NCBI GenBank assembly: GCA_964516765.1
Contig: CAZEWZ010000004.1
Location: forward strand, 1 to 64,000
From: CAZEWZ01 sp964516765
GTDB lineage: Bacteria > Bacteroidota > Bacteroidia > Flavobacteriales > UBA7430
Length of the DNA: 64,000 nt
Direction of reading: 5' to 3'
Both the position numbers and the translations under genes were made by a program. The notes under the pieces are model-generated. The model was not told the origin of the DNA. It did not search any database and worked only from the letters and a program-made list of their open reading frames with translations. How positions within the stretch are numbered: the stretch's first letter is position 1; every line of letters starts with the position of its first letter. Positions 45,478 to 54,149 of this stretch are shown one piece after another.

Positions 45478-46293
45478 TTAGTTTATATACATACGAGCTC
45501 CAAAGACAATATTCGTTTGTAAAAAATAGAAGTGTTGTTTGGCTCTATCCAAAGAATCGATTGTGGTGCGTATGTCCAGAAGGTTAGAGAAGCCCGCTTT
45601 GCACTCTGATTGCACAAAAAAATATTTTCCAAAATTTACTTGAAGCGCAATAAGTGTATTGAAACCATATCCTGCAATATGAAACTCATCATGTCGGGGA
45701 TGATTAAGAAAACTAGCATTTGTTTTTGGAATCATTATACCGGCACCGAAGCCTTTAGTTAAGCTTAGTGAGCCAAATCTGAAGGAGGCCATTGAGTCTG
45801 TCTTTCTGCATTCAATATTGATATAATTCAGTCCGTCGGTGTGCTCAAGTCGCAAAAGATTCGTCGAAAGAGGAATTTCTTCTCCTTGGTAGATTCCGTC
45901 GAATGTAGTACCGCTATCGTGGATATAACCTCGAATGGAAACAACCTGATTGGAGTCCACCACATACTTCATATGGTCAGATCCGATGGAAATACTCACA
46001 TTGTCTTGGATGAAGTATCCAACCCTGGCATTGTACTGTGGGATTGTAATTCTTTTGGGATGAAAATAATCATAGCTACTAAAGGGAGTCTGTCGATCTT
46101 GGGCTTCGACCTGTTCCAGCGTAAAATCGTAAGAGGCTCCCCGGAGATGAATGTCCGACTTCGTGAAAGAAGCACCGTTCCAACCCCAATAGAAGAAAAG
46201 CTCTCCCTTTTTGTGCTTTTCAAGAAAAGACTCTGGGTCTTGCGCTAAGACAGCGAAAGAATAGAGAGAGAAAAAAAGAATGTGTAGGCGCAT
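45478..46293 (-). CDS. Unrecognised outer-membrane beta-barrel protein
   Basis: I do not recognise the family. The 271-residue protein has a signal peptide (MRLHILFFSLYSFAVLAQ) and then many short amphipathic strands with aromatic girdle residues, such as GELFFYWGWNGASFTKSD, YNARVGYFIQDNVSISIG, MASFRFGSLSLTKGFG and FNTLIALQVNFGKYFFVQ. The C-terminal part ends in NIVFGARMYIN. This is the look of an outer-membrane barrel of 10-14 strands. The ATG at 46329 is upstream of the natural signal peptide start at 46293. An antisense frame on the other strand is long but has no signal peptide and is rejected. Confidence 0.65.
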   Translation of the reverse strand: MRLHILFFSLYSFAVLAQDPESFLEKHKKGELFFYWGWNGASFTKSDIHLRGASYDFTLEQVEAQDRQTPFSSYDYFHPKRITIPQYNARVGYFIQDNVSISIGSDHMKYVVDSNQVVSIRGYIHDSGTTFDGIYQGEEIPLSTNLLRLEHTDGLNYINIECRKTDSMASFRFGSLSLTKGFGAGIMIPKTNASFLNHPRHDEFHIAGYGFNTLIALQVNFGKYFFVQSECKAGFSNLLDIRTTIDSLDRAKQHFYFLQTNIVFGARMYIN

Positions 46294-46436
46294 GCTTTTT
46301 CGCTGATTAATGCACACAAATTTACTCATTTATGTTCTAATCAATATTAGAGGGGGACTAGATTATTAAAAAGCAAGGAGATCTTTTTATTAATCGATAA
46401 AAGGCTCGTATTTTTACTGCATTAAATTCAGAGAAT

Positions 46437-47672
46437 TTGAGCGAAACAAAAAAAGAATTTTTTAGCCTTGGAATTTCTCACTGGAAAACCCCGCTCCAAC
46501 TTCGCGGGAAATTTAGTTTTTCGCTGGAGACTATAGCTGCTATACATTCAGATGCATTAGAACATCAGATTCAGGGGTTTTTTGTTTTGTCTACTTGCAA
46601 TCGTGCTCAATTTTTCGCGCATACCCAAAATCCTTTCCTACTCAAAGAGTTGTTTATTAAGCACAGTAATGCGAGCAAACAAGAATTTCTAGAAAACCAT
46701 TTTATTCTTAAAGGGGATAAAGCGGTAATGCATCTATTTGAGCTATGCTGTGGGTTAGACTCTCTTATGCTAGGTGACCTTCAAATTGTGAGCCAAATAA
46801 AAGAATCTATCAAACAAGCTCAAACCAAAAATCTTTTAGATGGCTATACACACCGCTTGATGCAATTTGTTCTTCAAGCCTACAAGGATGTGCGAACCGA
46901 CACCGACATCAACCAAGGTCCTGCATCAGTTGCTCATGCATCGGTATTGTTCATTAAAGAACGTTTTAAGAACCTTCAGAACAAGAAAATTGTATTGTTT
47001 GGTACCGGAGAAATTGGAGAGGTAACCGTAAAAAATCTTACAAAACAACCCATCAAAGAAGTTGTTCTTATCAATCGAACTAGATCTGTAGCCGAATCAA
47101 TAGCAAAACCCCTAGGCTTGCGCGTTGCAAACATTAACGAATTAAAAAATGAACTCAGAACTGCCGATATTCTGATTGTCGCGACAAGCGCAACAAAGCC
47201 CACCGTTAACCCCTCACACATTGAAGGCTTGTCACATAAACTTTTATTTCTAGACTTGTCTGTGCCTCGAAATATTGATACACAAATAGATGCTCTCCCT
47301 CATTGTGAATTGATTGATTTAGACGAATTAAACAATATCCAAGACGAAACCTTAGAGATTCGAAGAAAAAATATCCCCAAAGCGAAAACCATCATCAATC
47401 TTCACAAAAATGAATTTTACGATTGGATTTTGTTGAGAAAGATATCTCCTGTCATTCAATCTTTACGAAAGAAACTTCATGGATACAAAACAGATGAGTT
47501 GGGACTTCAAAAAAATAGACTGTCCAAAAAAGAATATGAAAAATCAGATAAATTGGCGACAAGTATAGTCAATAAAATTGCCAATCAGGCCACCGAATAT
47601 CTCAAGTCCAGATACCGAAACTCCGAAGAAGTAGTAAAGATGATTGAAGAAATGTTTAAATTGAAACCATGA
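46437..47672 (+). CDS. hemA: Glutamyl-tRNA reductase
   Basis: This 411-residue enzyme reduces glutamyl-tRNA to glutamate-1-semialdehyde, the first committed step of haem synthesis. The active-site Cys is in VLSTCNRAQFF. LFELCCGLDSLMLGDLQIV, then VLFGTGEIGEVTVKNL (NADPH loop), LINRTRSVAE and FLDLSVPRNID follow in the normal order. The start is TTG 46437 (TTG AGC GAA ACA); no ATG exists before the conserved SLGISHWKTPL. It heads the operon hemA-C-D-E-F; hemC overlaps its stop by four bases. Confidence 0.96.
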   Translation: MSETKKEFFSLGISHWKTPLQLRGKFSFSLETIAAIHSDALEHQIQGFFVLSTCNRAQFFAHTQNPFLLKELFIKHSNASKQEFLENHFILKGDKAVMHLFELCCGLDSLMLGDLQIVSQIKESIKQAQTKNLLDGYTHRLMQFVLQAYKDVRTDTDINQGPASVAHASVLFIKERFKNLQNKKIVLFGTGEIGEVTVKNLTKQPIKEVVLINRTRSVAESIAKPLGLRVANINELKNELRTADILIVATSATKPTVNPSHIEGLSHKLLFLDLSVPRNIDTQIDALPHCELIDLDELNNIQDETLEIRRKNIPKAKTIINLHKNEFYDWILLRKISPVIQSLRKKLHGYKTDELGLQKNRLSKKEYEKSDKLATSIVNKIANQATEYLKSRYRNSEEVVKMIEEMFKLKP

Positions 47673-48589
47673 TTCGAATTGGAACGCGCAAAAGTAAACT
47701 TGCTTTGTGGCAGGCAAACCAAGTAAAAGACAAACTTCAAGACCTAGGACAATTCTGTGAATTGGTTTTAATTGAGTCAGAAGGAGACCGCGTTATAGAT
47801 ACCCCATTGGCTCTTATGGGTGGAAAAGGAGTGTTTACTAAAGCTCTAGACGATGCTTTGATTGAAGGTAAAATAGATTTGACGGTACATTCCTTTAAAG
47901 ATATTCCAACCGACTTTCCAGAAGAAATTCAGCTTTGCGCAGTCATGAAAAGAGGAAACCCATTTGATGTTCTGGTGGTTCGTAAAGAAACTGATTTTAC
48001 AAACAAACCAAATAAGCAGGCCATCATTGCAACAAGTTCAAACCGACGCAGATCTCAATGGTTAGATCGTTATGAGAAACACGAGACTTGCAACATAAGA
48101 GGGAATGTACAAACACGCATAAAAAAACTTAGAGAAAGTGATTGGGACGGAGCTATATTTGCTGCTGCAGGGCTAATTCGCCTAAATCTAGAGCACGAAA
48201 TATTTGAGGTTTTAGACTGGATGATTCCTGCTCCTGCTCAAGGAGCTGTGGCAGTCACATGTAGGGCAAACGACACTGAAATTTCCGTCTTATGCAAGGC
48301 TTTAAATCACGCAGAAACAGCTCTTTGCACACAAATAGAAAGAGACTTCCTGAACAAGTTAAATGGAGGCTGTTCTGCTCCAATAGGAGCTTATGCTAAA
48401 ATAGAAGCAGGGAGGGTTGTTCTAAAAACTTTGGTCATGGATCTAGACGGAGAAATGAAAATTGAAGTCAACCTTGAAAAAGATTATTTATTGGCTCATG
48501 ATTTAGGATTAGTGGCCGCAAAGCATGCTTTAGAAAGTGGTGCCAAAGAAATTATTGACAAGCTGCCCAAAGAAAAAAGGCTCCACTAA
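47669..48589 (+). CDS. hemC: Hydroxymethylbilane synthase (porphobilinogen deaminase)
   Basis: This 306-residue cytoplasmic enzyme joins four porphobilinogens on a dipyrromethane cofactor. IRIGTRKSKLALWQANQV at the start, DLTVHSFKDIPTDFPE, ATSSNRRRSQWL and CNIRGNVQTRIKKL are the substrate-binding motifs, and the cofactor Cys lies in LNGGCSAPIGAYA. Length is normal. It overlaps hemA by four bases and hemD by one base. Confidence 0.96.
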   Translation: MIRIGTRKSKLALWQANQVKDKLQDLGQFCELVLIESEGDRVIDTPLALMGGKGVFTKALDDALIEGKIDLTVHSFKDIPTDFPEEIQLCAVMKRGNPFDVLVVRKETDFTNKPNKQAIIATSSNRRRSQWLDRYEKHETCNIRGNVQTRIKKLRESDWDGAIFAAAGLIRLNLEHEIFEVLDWMIPAPAQGAVAVTCRANDTEISVLCKALNHAETALCTQIERDFLNKLNGGCSAPIGAYAKIEAGRVVLKTLVMDLDGEMKIEVNLEKDYLLAHDLGLVAAKHALESGAKEIIDKLPKEKRLH

Positions 48590-49248
48590 TGAAACGGAAA
48601 AAACAAATATGGATCACCAGAACAATGAGCGAAAAACAAATGGCATTGGCAAAACATTTGAATCTCTCTGTTCAGATAGTTCCCATGACAAAAATTCAAC
48701 ATTTACCCTTCCCTGATGACACTCACCCAACACAGGCCTGGATATTTACTAGCCAAAATGCCTTAGTCAACATCAAAAAAAACAACTTTGAAGGGATTGT
48801 TTATGCCGCAGGAAAAAAAACCGGCAAAAAACTGGAAAAACTTGGGTTTTCTATAAGATCCGGGAAAGATGAAAACGCCCTAAGCTTAGCAAAGAAAATT
48901 GTAGACGACGGAATAAAAGATGCTTGTTTTTTTTGTGGAAACCTTCGAAGAGATGATTTACCTGACTACTTGAAAGAAAAAAATATCCTTCTGAAGGAAA
49001 AGGTTGTCTACGAAACATCTATGACCCCAAAAAAAATAGAGGATCAACTCGGGGATGCTGTATTTTTTATGAGTCCTTCGGCGGTAGAATCTTTTGCGAT
49101 CATGAACCAATTTAAGTCGGATATAAATTATTATAGCATTGGAAGCACTACTTCTACTGCACTCAAAAAGTGTGGTGTAAATTTTATTCAAAGTGCTAAC
49201 AGAGCTTCTTTAACGTCTATGCTAGAAATTTATTCAAAAGAAAACTAA
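48589..49248 (+). CDS. hemD: Uroporphyrinogen-III synthase
   Basis: This 219-residue protein is weakly conserved, as is usual for HemD, and is named mainly from its place between hemC and hemE. It has the two-lobed alternating pattern of the family: IWITRTMSEKQM, WIFTSQNALVNIKK, VYAAGKKTGKKLEKLG, then CFFCGNLRRDDLPDYLKEK, and VFFMSPSAVESF with YSIGSTTSTALKKCG. The enzyme closes and flips the last ring of hydroxymethylbilane. Its start overlaps the hemC stop by one base and its stop is two bases before hemE. Confidence 0.88.
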   Translation: MKRKKQIWITRTMSEKQMALAKHLNLSVQIVPMTKIQHLPFPDDTHPTQAWIFTSQNALVNIKKNNFEGIVYAAGKKTGKKLEKLGFSIRSGKDENALSLAKKIVDDGIKDACFFCGNLRRDDLPDYLKEKNILLKEKVVYETSMTPKKIEDQLGDAVFFMSPSAVESFAIMNQFKSDINYYSIGSTTSTALKKCGVNFIQSANRASLTSMLEIYSKEN

Positions 49249-49250
49249 GA

Positions 49251-50282
49251 ATGATGGAGTTTCCTAAATTAAAAAATGACCTATTGCTGAGAGCTTTAAA
49301 AGGAGAAAATGTTGTACGACCTCCCGTATGGATGATGCGCCAAGCAGGGCGTTTTTTACCCGACTATAGAATCTTGAGAGAAAAGTATAGCTTTTTTGAA
49401 CGCTGCAAGACACCTCATCTCGTTTCTGAAATAACCACCATGCCTATTTGGCAGGTGGGGCCTGATGCAGCTATTCTATTTTCGGACATCTTAGTCGTTC
49501 CAATAGCTATGGGCTATCATGTGGACATGATTCCGGGCGAAGGACCAAGACTTCCTAAAACAGTCAAAAATATGGCGGATGTTGAAGCGATTGAAATTCC
49601 TGATGTTGAAAAATCTCTCGGTTATGTTATGGCTGGGATCAGGCAAACGCGGATGGATCTGAAAGGAGAAGTCCCTCTGATTGGCTTTGCGGGGGCACCG
49701 TGGACTCTTCTCTGCTATATGGTACAAGGAAAAGGCTCAAAGGATTTTTCTGAAGCAAAACGATTTTGCTTTGAACAACCCGAAGCAGCAAACCTCTTGC
49801 TTCAAAAAATTACAGATACGACCATTGCCTACATGAAGGCACAAATAAAAGCAGGTGTTCAGGCATTTCAATTGTTTGACTCTTGGTCCGGATTACTAAG
49901 TCCTGAAGACTTTATGCAATATTCTTATCCCTATCTAAAACAAATTATTGCCCAGTGTAGCGCGCCAAACATTTTATTTGCCAAAGGTTCTTGGTATGCA
50001 TTAGAAGAATTAAAAGCGACAGGAGCCGATGCAATTGGCGTTGATTGGTCTGTCAGCCCGGAAAAAGCAAGGAAAATATTAGGACAAGACATTACAATAC
50101 AGGGGAATTTTGATCCTTCTCGTTTGTATGCCTCCATTCCGGAAATAGAAAAATGGACCAAAGAAATGATTAATCGGTTTGGCAAAAACAGATATATTGT
50201 CAACTTAGGTCATGGAATTCTTCCTAGTGTTCCTGTAGATCATGCTAAAGCCTTTATCAATGCGGTTAAAAATTACAGCTAA
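49251..50282 (+). CDS. hemE: Uroporphyrinogen decarboxylase
   Basis: This 343-residue enzyme converts uroporphyrinogen III to coproporphyrinogen III. The signature RPPVWMMRQAGRFLPDYR is near the start; FSDILVVPIAMGYHVD, GFAGAPWTLLCYMVQG, FDSWSGLLSPEDF and NLGHGILPSVPVDHAK follow in order with the catalytic Asp, Tyr and His. Two ATGs in a row (49251, 49254) are possible starts. It is the fourth gene of the haem operon, three bases before hemF. Confidence 0.96.
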   Translation: MMEFPKLKNDLLLRALKGENVVRPPVWMMRQAGRFLPDYRILREKYSFFERCKTPHLVSEITTMPIWQVGPDAAILFSDILVVPIAMGYHVDMIPGEGPRLPKTVKNMADVEAIEIPDVEKSLGYVMAGIRQTRMDLKGEVPLIGFAGAPWTLLCYMVQGKGSKDFSEAKRFCFEQPEAANLLLQKITDTTIAYMKAQIKAGVQAFQLFDSWSGLLSPEDFMQYSYPYLKQIIAQCSAPNILFAKGSWYALEELKATGADAIGVDWSVSPEKARKILGQDITIQGNFDPSRLYASIPEIEKWTKEMINRFGKNRYIVNLGHGILPSVPVDHAKAFINAVKNYS

Positions 50283-50285
50283 ATC

Positions 50286-51194
50286 ATGGGAATTAAAGAA
50301 GCATTTTCGCAACATCTTATAGACTTACAATACAAAATTTGTATGGCCTTGGAAGACCTAGATGGAAAAAATAAATTTATAGAAGATACTTGGGAAAGAC
50401 CTGGTGGTGGTGGTGGTAAAACTCGAATTATGTCTCATGGAAGACTCATTGAAAAAGGAGGGGTAAACACCTCAGAGGTTTACGGAGAGCTACCAATAGC
50501 ATTAAAAGAAAAGTTTGGGGTGAAGGAAGGTGAATTTTTTGCCTCTGGGCTCTCTTTAGTTCTGCACTCCCACAACCCGCATATTCCTACAATACATGCA
50601 AATTGGAGATATTTTGAAATGTACGATTCAAATCACCAGATTATTCAATCCTGGTTTGGAGGAGGTTGTGATTTAACCCCTTGCTACCTGGTTGAAAAAG
50701 ATGCCACACACTTTCATCAGGTCATGAAAAACATGTGTAAACGTCACCATCCTAACTTTTATAAGGAGTTTAAAGCCAACTGTGATATCTACTTTTTGAA
50801 TACACATAGAGGCGAAGCTAGAGGTCTCGGTGGGATTTTTTACGACTATTTAAAAGAGAACCAAAATATGTCTTGGAAGAAGCTGTTAGCCTTTCAAATC
50901 GATTCAGGAAATTCTCTCTTAGATGCTTATTTACCGATTGCCGAAAAGCACCAACATGATTCCTTTTCGGAAACTCAAAAATACTGGCAAGAGATTCGTC
51001 GCGGGCGCTATGTCGAATTTAATCTTTTACATGACAGAGGCACTCACTTTGGAATAAACACTAAAGGGAGAACAGAGTCTATCTTGATGAGCCTCCCCCC
51101 TAGGGTTCGCTGGGATTATGATTTAAAACCTGAAAAAGGGTCTGAAGAAGAAAAATTAATAGATGCTTTGAAAAACCCAAAAGACTGGGTTTAA
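50286..51194 (+). CDS. hemF: Oxygen-dependent coproporphyrinogen-III oxidase
   Basis: This 302-residue enzyme turns coproporphyrinogen III into protoporphyrinogen IX using molecular oxygen, so the host makes haem in air. WERPGGGGGKTRIMSHG, NPHIPTIHANWRYFEM, FGGGCDLTPCYLVEKDA and NTHRGEARGLGGIFYD are the HemF motifs with the catalytic Asp and His. RGRYVEFNLLHDRGTHFG near the end completes it. It is the last gene of the haem operon and overlaps the convergent leuS stop by four bases; no terminator is seen. Confidence 0.96.
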   Translation: MGIKEAFSQHLIDLQYKICMALEDLDGKNKFIEDTWERPGGGGGKTRIMSHGRLIEKGGVNTSEVYGELPIALKEKFGVKEGEFFASGLSLVLHSHNPHIPTIHANWRYFEMYDSNHQIIQSWFGGGCDLTPCYLVEKDATHFHQVMKNMCKRHHPNFYKEFKANCDIYFLNTHRGEARGLGGIFYDYLKENQNMSWKKLLAFQIDSGNSLLDAYLPIAEKHQHDSFSETQKYWQEIRRGRYVEFNLLHDRGTHFGINTKGRTESILMSLPPRVRWDYDLKPEKGSEEEKLIDALKNPKDWV

Positions 51195-53971
51195 AATACA
51201 ATATTGATAATCTTTTTGGGAATAACAATCACTTTTTTTACTGATTGACCATCTAAATAATGTACTGTTTTATTGTGCGATAGTAGTATTTTTTCAATTT
51301 CTGAGCGATCCATATCGAGAGAGAACTCAAGTTTAAACCTCATTTTTCCATTAAATGATACAGGATATATATGAGTACTCTCCTCAAGGTGAGAGGGCTC
51401 AAATATGGGAAAGACTTCCTTACTAATTCCTTGGAGGTGTCCTAACTTTTCCCAGAGCTCTTCCGCAATGTGTGGAGCATATGATGAGATCGTCAAAACC
51501 AAGGGCTCTAATATGGCACGTTGGCAACATTTCTGCGCAGTAAGCTCATTTACACTAACCATAAATGTACTCACTGAAGTATTAAAAGAAAAGTTTTCTA
51601 TGTCTTCTTGAACTTTCTTTATAGTTTTATGAAGTGTTTTGAGTGCCGCTTTTGAGGGCTTTTCTTCAGATACTGAAAAATTTCCCTCGTCATCGTGAAA
51701 GAGCCGCCAAAATTTATTGAGGAAATTGTGTACTCCTGAAATACCATTTGTATTCCAGGGTTTGAATTGCTCTAAAGGGCCTAAAAACATTTCATACATG
51801 CGCAAGGTGTCTGCCCCATATTTCTCTATAATCAAATCGGGGCTTACTACATTATATTTTGATTTAGACATTTTCTCTACTTCGGCGCCACATTTGTATT
51901 CTCCAGATTCAAGAACGAATTCTGCATTTGAAAAATCACTTCGCCAAGCTTTAAATGCATCAATGTCCAACAGGTCATTCTCAACAATATTCACATCAAC
52001 ATGAATGGCTACTGTTTCGTACTGGTCTTTTAAACCATACGAAACAAAAGTATTACTGTCTTTTATACGGTAAACAAAATTCGATCGCCCCAAAATCATT
52101 CCTTGATTAATCATCTTTTTGAAAGGTTCTGTTTCAGACACAAATCCTCGATCAAATAAAAACTTCATCCAAAATCTAGAATATAAAAGATGCCCAGTAG
52201 CGTGTTCTGAGCCTCCGATATAAAGATCTACATTTCGCCAATAGGACTGCGCTTCCTTAGAAACAAATTCACCTTCATTCTCTGCATCCATATACCTCAT
52301 AAAGTACCAGGAAGAACCTGCCCAACCGGGCATTGTATTGGTTTCATAGGGCATTCCCATTGAGTTGACCCAATTCTTTGCTCTTGCTAAAGGGGGCTGT
52401 CCGTCTTCGGTGGGCAAATATTTTTCTACTTCGGGTAAATTCAAGGGTAGTTCGTTATCGGAGAGTGTTTTAGGTAAATCTCCATCAAAATAAATAGGAA
52501 AAGGCTCTCCCCAATATCGTTGACGAGAAAAAATTGCATCCCGCAATCGGTATTGAATTTTTCCTGAACCGAATCCTTCTGTCTCCATTTTGGAAATCAC
52601 CCTATGGGTAGCTTCTGAGACAGACATGCCATCTAAAAAATCAGAATGAATCAAATTCCCAACTTTTCCATCAAAAGATTCATATGGTAGATTACCTCCT
52701 TCTATGACTTGTAAAAGTGGAAGATCAAAATGCTTGGAAAAAGCAAAATCTCTGCTGTCATGTGCAGGTACAGCCATCACAGCCCCAGTTCCGTAACTAG
52801 CTAGAACATAATCTCCAATCCACACCGGAATTTTATTTCCTGAAAATGGATGTATCGCATAGGCGCCGGTAAATTGGCCTGAAACTGTTTTTACATCCGA
52901 CATACGTTCTCTGTCAGAACGCTTTTTCGTTTTATCAATATATTCTTTAACTGCGGCCTTGTAAGAAGTAGTCGAAATGCGAGAAACAAAATCATGCTCT
53001 GGAGCCAGAGTCAAGTATGAGACTCCAAAAATAGTCTCTGGTCGGGTAGTAAACACTTCAATTTCTAAGGATTCCTCCTTAGATAAGGAGGTGCTTTCTA
53101 TAACAAAACAGATGGTTGCTCCTTTAGAGCGTCCAATCCAATTTCTTTGTTGTTCTTTAATGGCTTCTGTCCAATCAAGAGGAGTAAGGTCGTCAATTAA
53201 TCGCTGGGCATAAGCAGTTATCCGCATAGACCACTGCATCATTTTCTTTTGCATTACAGGATGTCCTCCCCTCTCTGACAGGCCGTCTTTGATTTCATCA
53301 TTGGCTAGTACTGTCCCTAAGTTTGGGCACCAATTGACCATCGTTTCTGATCGAAAAGCAAGACGATATGCCAACAAAATGGTTTCTTTTTCTATTGCAG
53401 ATTTAGCCTTCCATTCCAGAGCAGAAAAGGATCTTACTTCGTCGCAAGCGGCATTTACAAAACTATTTCCTTCTTGACAAAAACGCTTGACCAAAGAATC
53501 TATTGATTGTGCTTTATCTAGGTCAATACAGTACCATGAATTAAAAATTTGCTTGAAGATCCATTGTGTCCATTTATAATATTCAGGCGCACTCGTCCTT
53601 ACTTCTCTGTCCCAATCAAATGAAAATCCAATTTTGTCTAACTGTTCTCTATACCGAGAAATATTAGTCTGCGTAGTGAGCGCAGGATGCTGGCCTGTTT
53701 GAATAGCGTATTGTTCGGCAGGCAAACCAAAAGCATCATAACCCATGGGGTGAAGCACATTAAATCCCTTTTGACGCTTGTATCGCGCATAAATATCTGA
53801 AGCGATATAACCCAGGGGATGACCAACATGTAAACCTGCTCCAGAGGGATAAGGGAACATATCCAAAATATAATATTTAGGTTTGTTTGACTGAGCATCA
53901 ACTTTAAAAGGCTTCTGTTTTGCCCAATTCTTATGCCATTTTTCTTCAATGCTTGTAAAATGATACTCCAT
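51191..53971 (-). CDS. leuS: Leucyl-tRNA synthetase
   Basis: This 926-residue class I enzyme charges tRNA-Leu. The HIGH motif is HVGH (48-51, in YPSGAGLHVGHPLGYI) and the KMSKS motif is KMSKSKYNVV (700-709). Between them are the CP1 editing domain (EVFTTRPETIFGVSYLTLAP) and, before it, a roughly 75-residue insertion including NAACDEVRSFSALEWKAKS that I associate with Bacteroidota LeuRS. The C-terminal half is the anticodon-binding bundle and the last 70 residues the tRNA-contacting tail. It stands alone, with a TATCTTTG promoter box upstream. Confidence 0.97.
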   Translation of the reverse strand: MEYHFTSIEEKWHKNWAKQKPFKVDAQSNKPKYYILDMFPYPSGAGLHVGHPLGYIASDIYARYKRQKGFNVLHPMGYDAFGLPAEQYAIQTGQHPALTTQTNISRYREQLDKIGFSFDWDREVRTSAPEYYKWTQWIFKQIFNSWYCIDLDKAQSIDSLVKRFCQEGNSFVNAACDEVRSFSALEWKAKSAIEKETILLAYRLAFRSETMVNWCPNLGTVLANDEIKDGLSERGGHPVMQKKMMQWSMRITAYAQRLIDDLTPLDWTEAIKEQQRNWIGRSKGATICFVIESTSLSKEESLEIEVFTTRPETIFGVSYLTLAPEHDFVSRISTTSYKAAVKEYIDKTKKRSDRERMSDVKTVSGQFTGAYAIHPFSGNKIPVWIGDYVLASYGTGAVMAVPAHDSRDFAFSKHFDLPLLQVIEGGNLPYESFDGKVGNLIHSDFLDGMSVSEATHRVISKMETEGFGSGKIQYRLRDAIFSRQRYWGEPFPIYFDGDLPKTLSDNELPLNLPEVEKYLPTEDGQPPLARAKNWVNSMGMPYETNTMPGWAGSSWYFMRYMDAENEGEFVSKEAQSYWRNVDLYIGGSEHATGHLLYSRFWMKFLFDRGFVSETEPFKKMINQGMILGRSNFVYRIKDSNTFVSYGLKDQYETVAIHVDVNIVENDLLDIDAFKAWRSDFSNAEFVLESGEYKCGAEVEKMSKSKYNVVSPDLIIEKYGADTLRMYEMFLGPLEQFKPWNTNGISGVHNFLNKFWRLFHDDEGNFSVSEEKPSKAALKTLHKTIKKVQEDIENFSFNTSVSTFMVSVNELTAQKCCQRAILEPLVLTISSYAPHIAEELWEKLGHLQGISKEVFPIFEPSHLEESTHIYPVSFNGKMRFKLEFSLDMDRSEIEKILLSHNKTVHYLDGQSVKKVIVIPKKIINIVF

Positions 53972-54026
53972 CTGATTCCTGTTCTTCTAATTTATCCCGG
54001 ATTTTAGGGACTTTTTTTGACTGACA

Positions 54027-54034
54027 CAAAGATA
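54027..54034 (-). promoter_or_regulatory. Putative -7 box (TATCTTTG) of leuS
   Basis: The minus strand reads TATCTTTG, an exact TAnnTTTG match, 55 bases before the leuS start. No correctly spaced TTTG at -33 is seen. Confidence 0.4.
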
Positions 54035-54149
54035 TGTTTTTTAATGAATTGTAGACTGGTGGTGGAAGGTAGGACTTTTCACATAGAGGATAAAAACAAA
54101 AAACAATAAAGCATAAAATTTAGTATTTTAGCTACCTAAACTAAGGCTC

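Noticed and set aside
45841..46248. Plus-strand frame of 135 residues opposite the unknown outer-membrane gene
   Set aside because: The minus-strand frame has a signal peptide and barrel-like strands over its whole length; the plus frame has neither and no promoter box.
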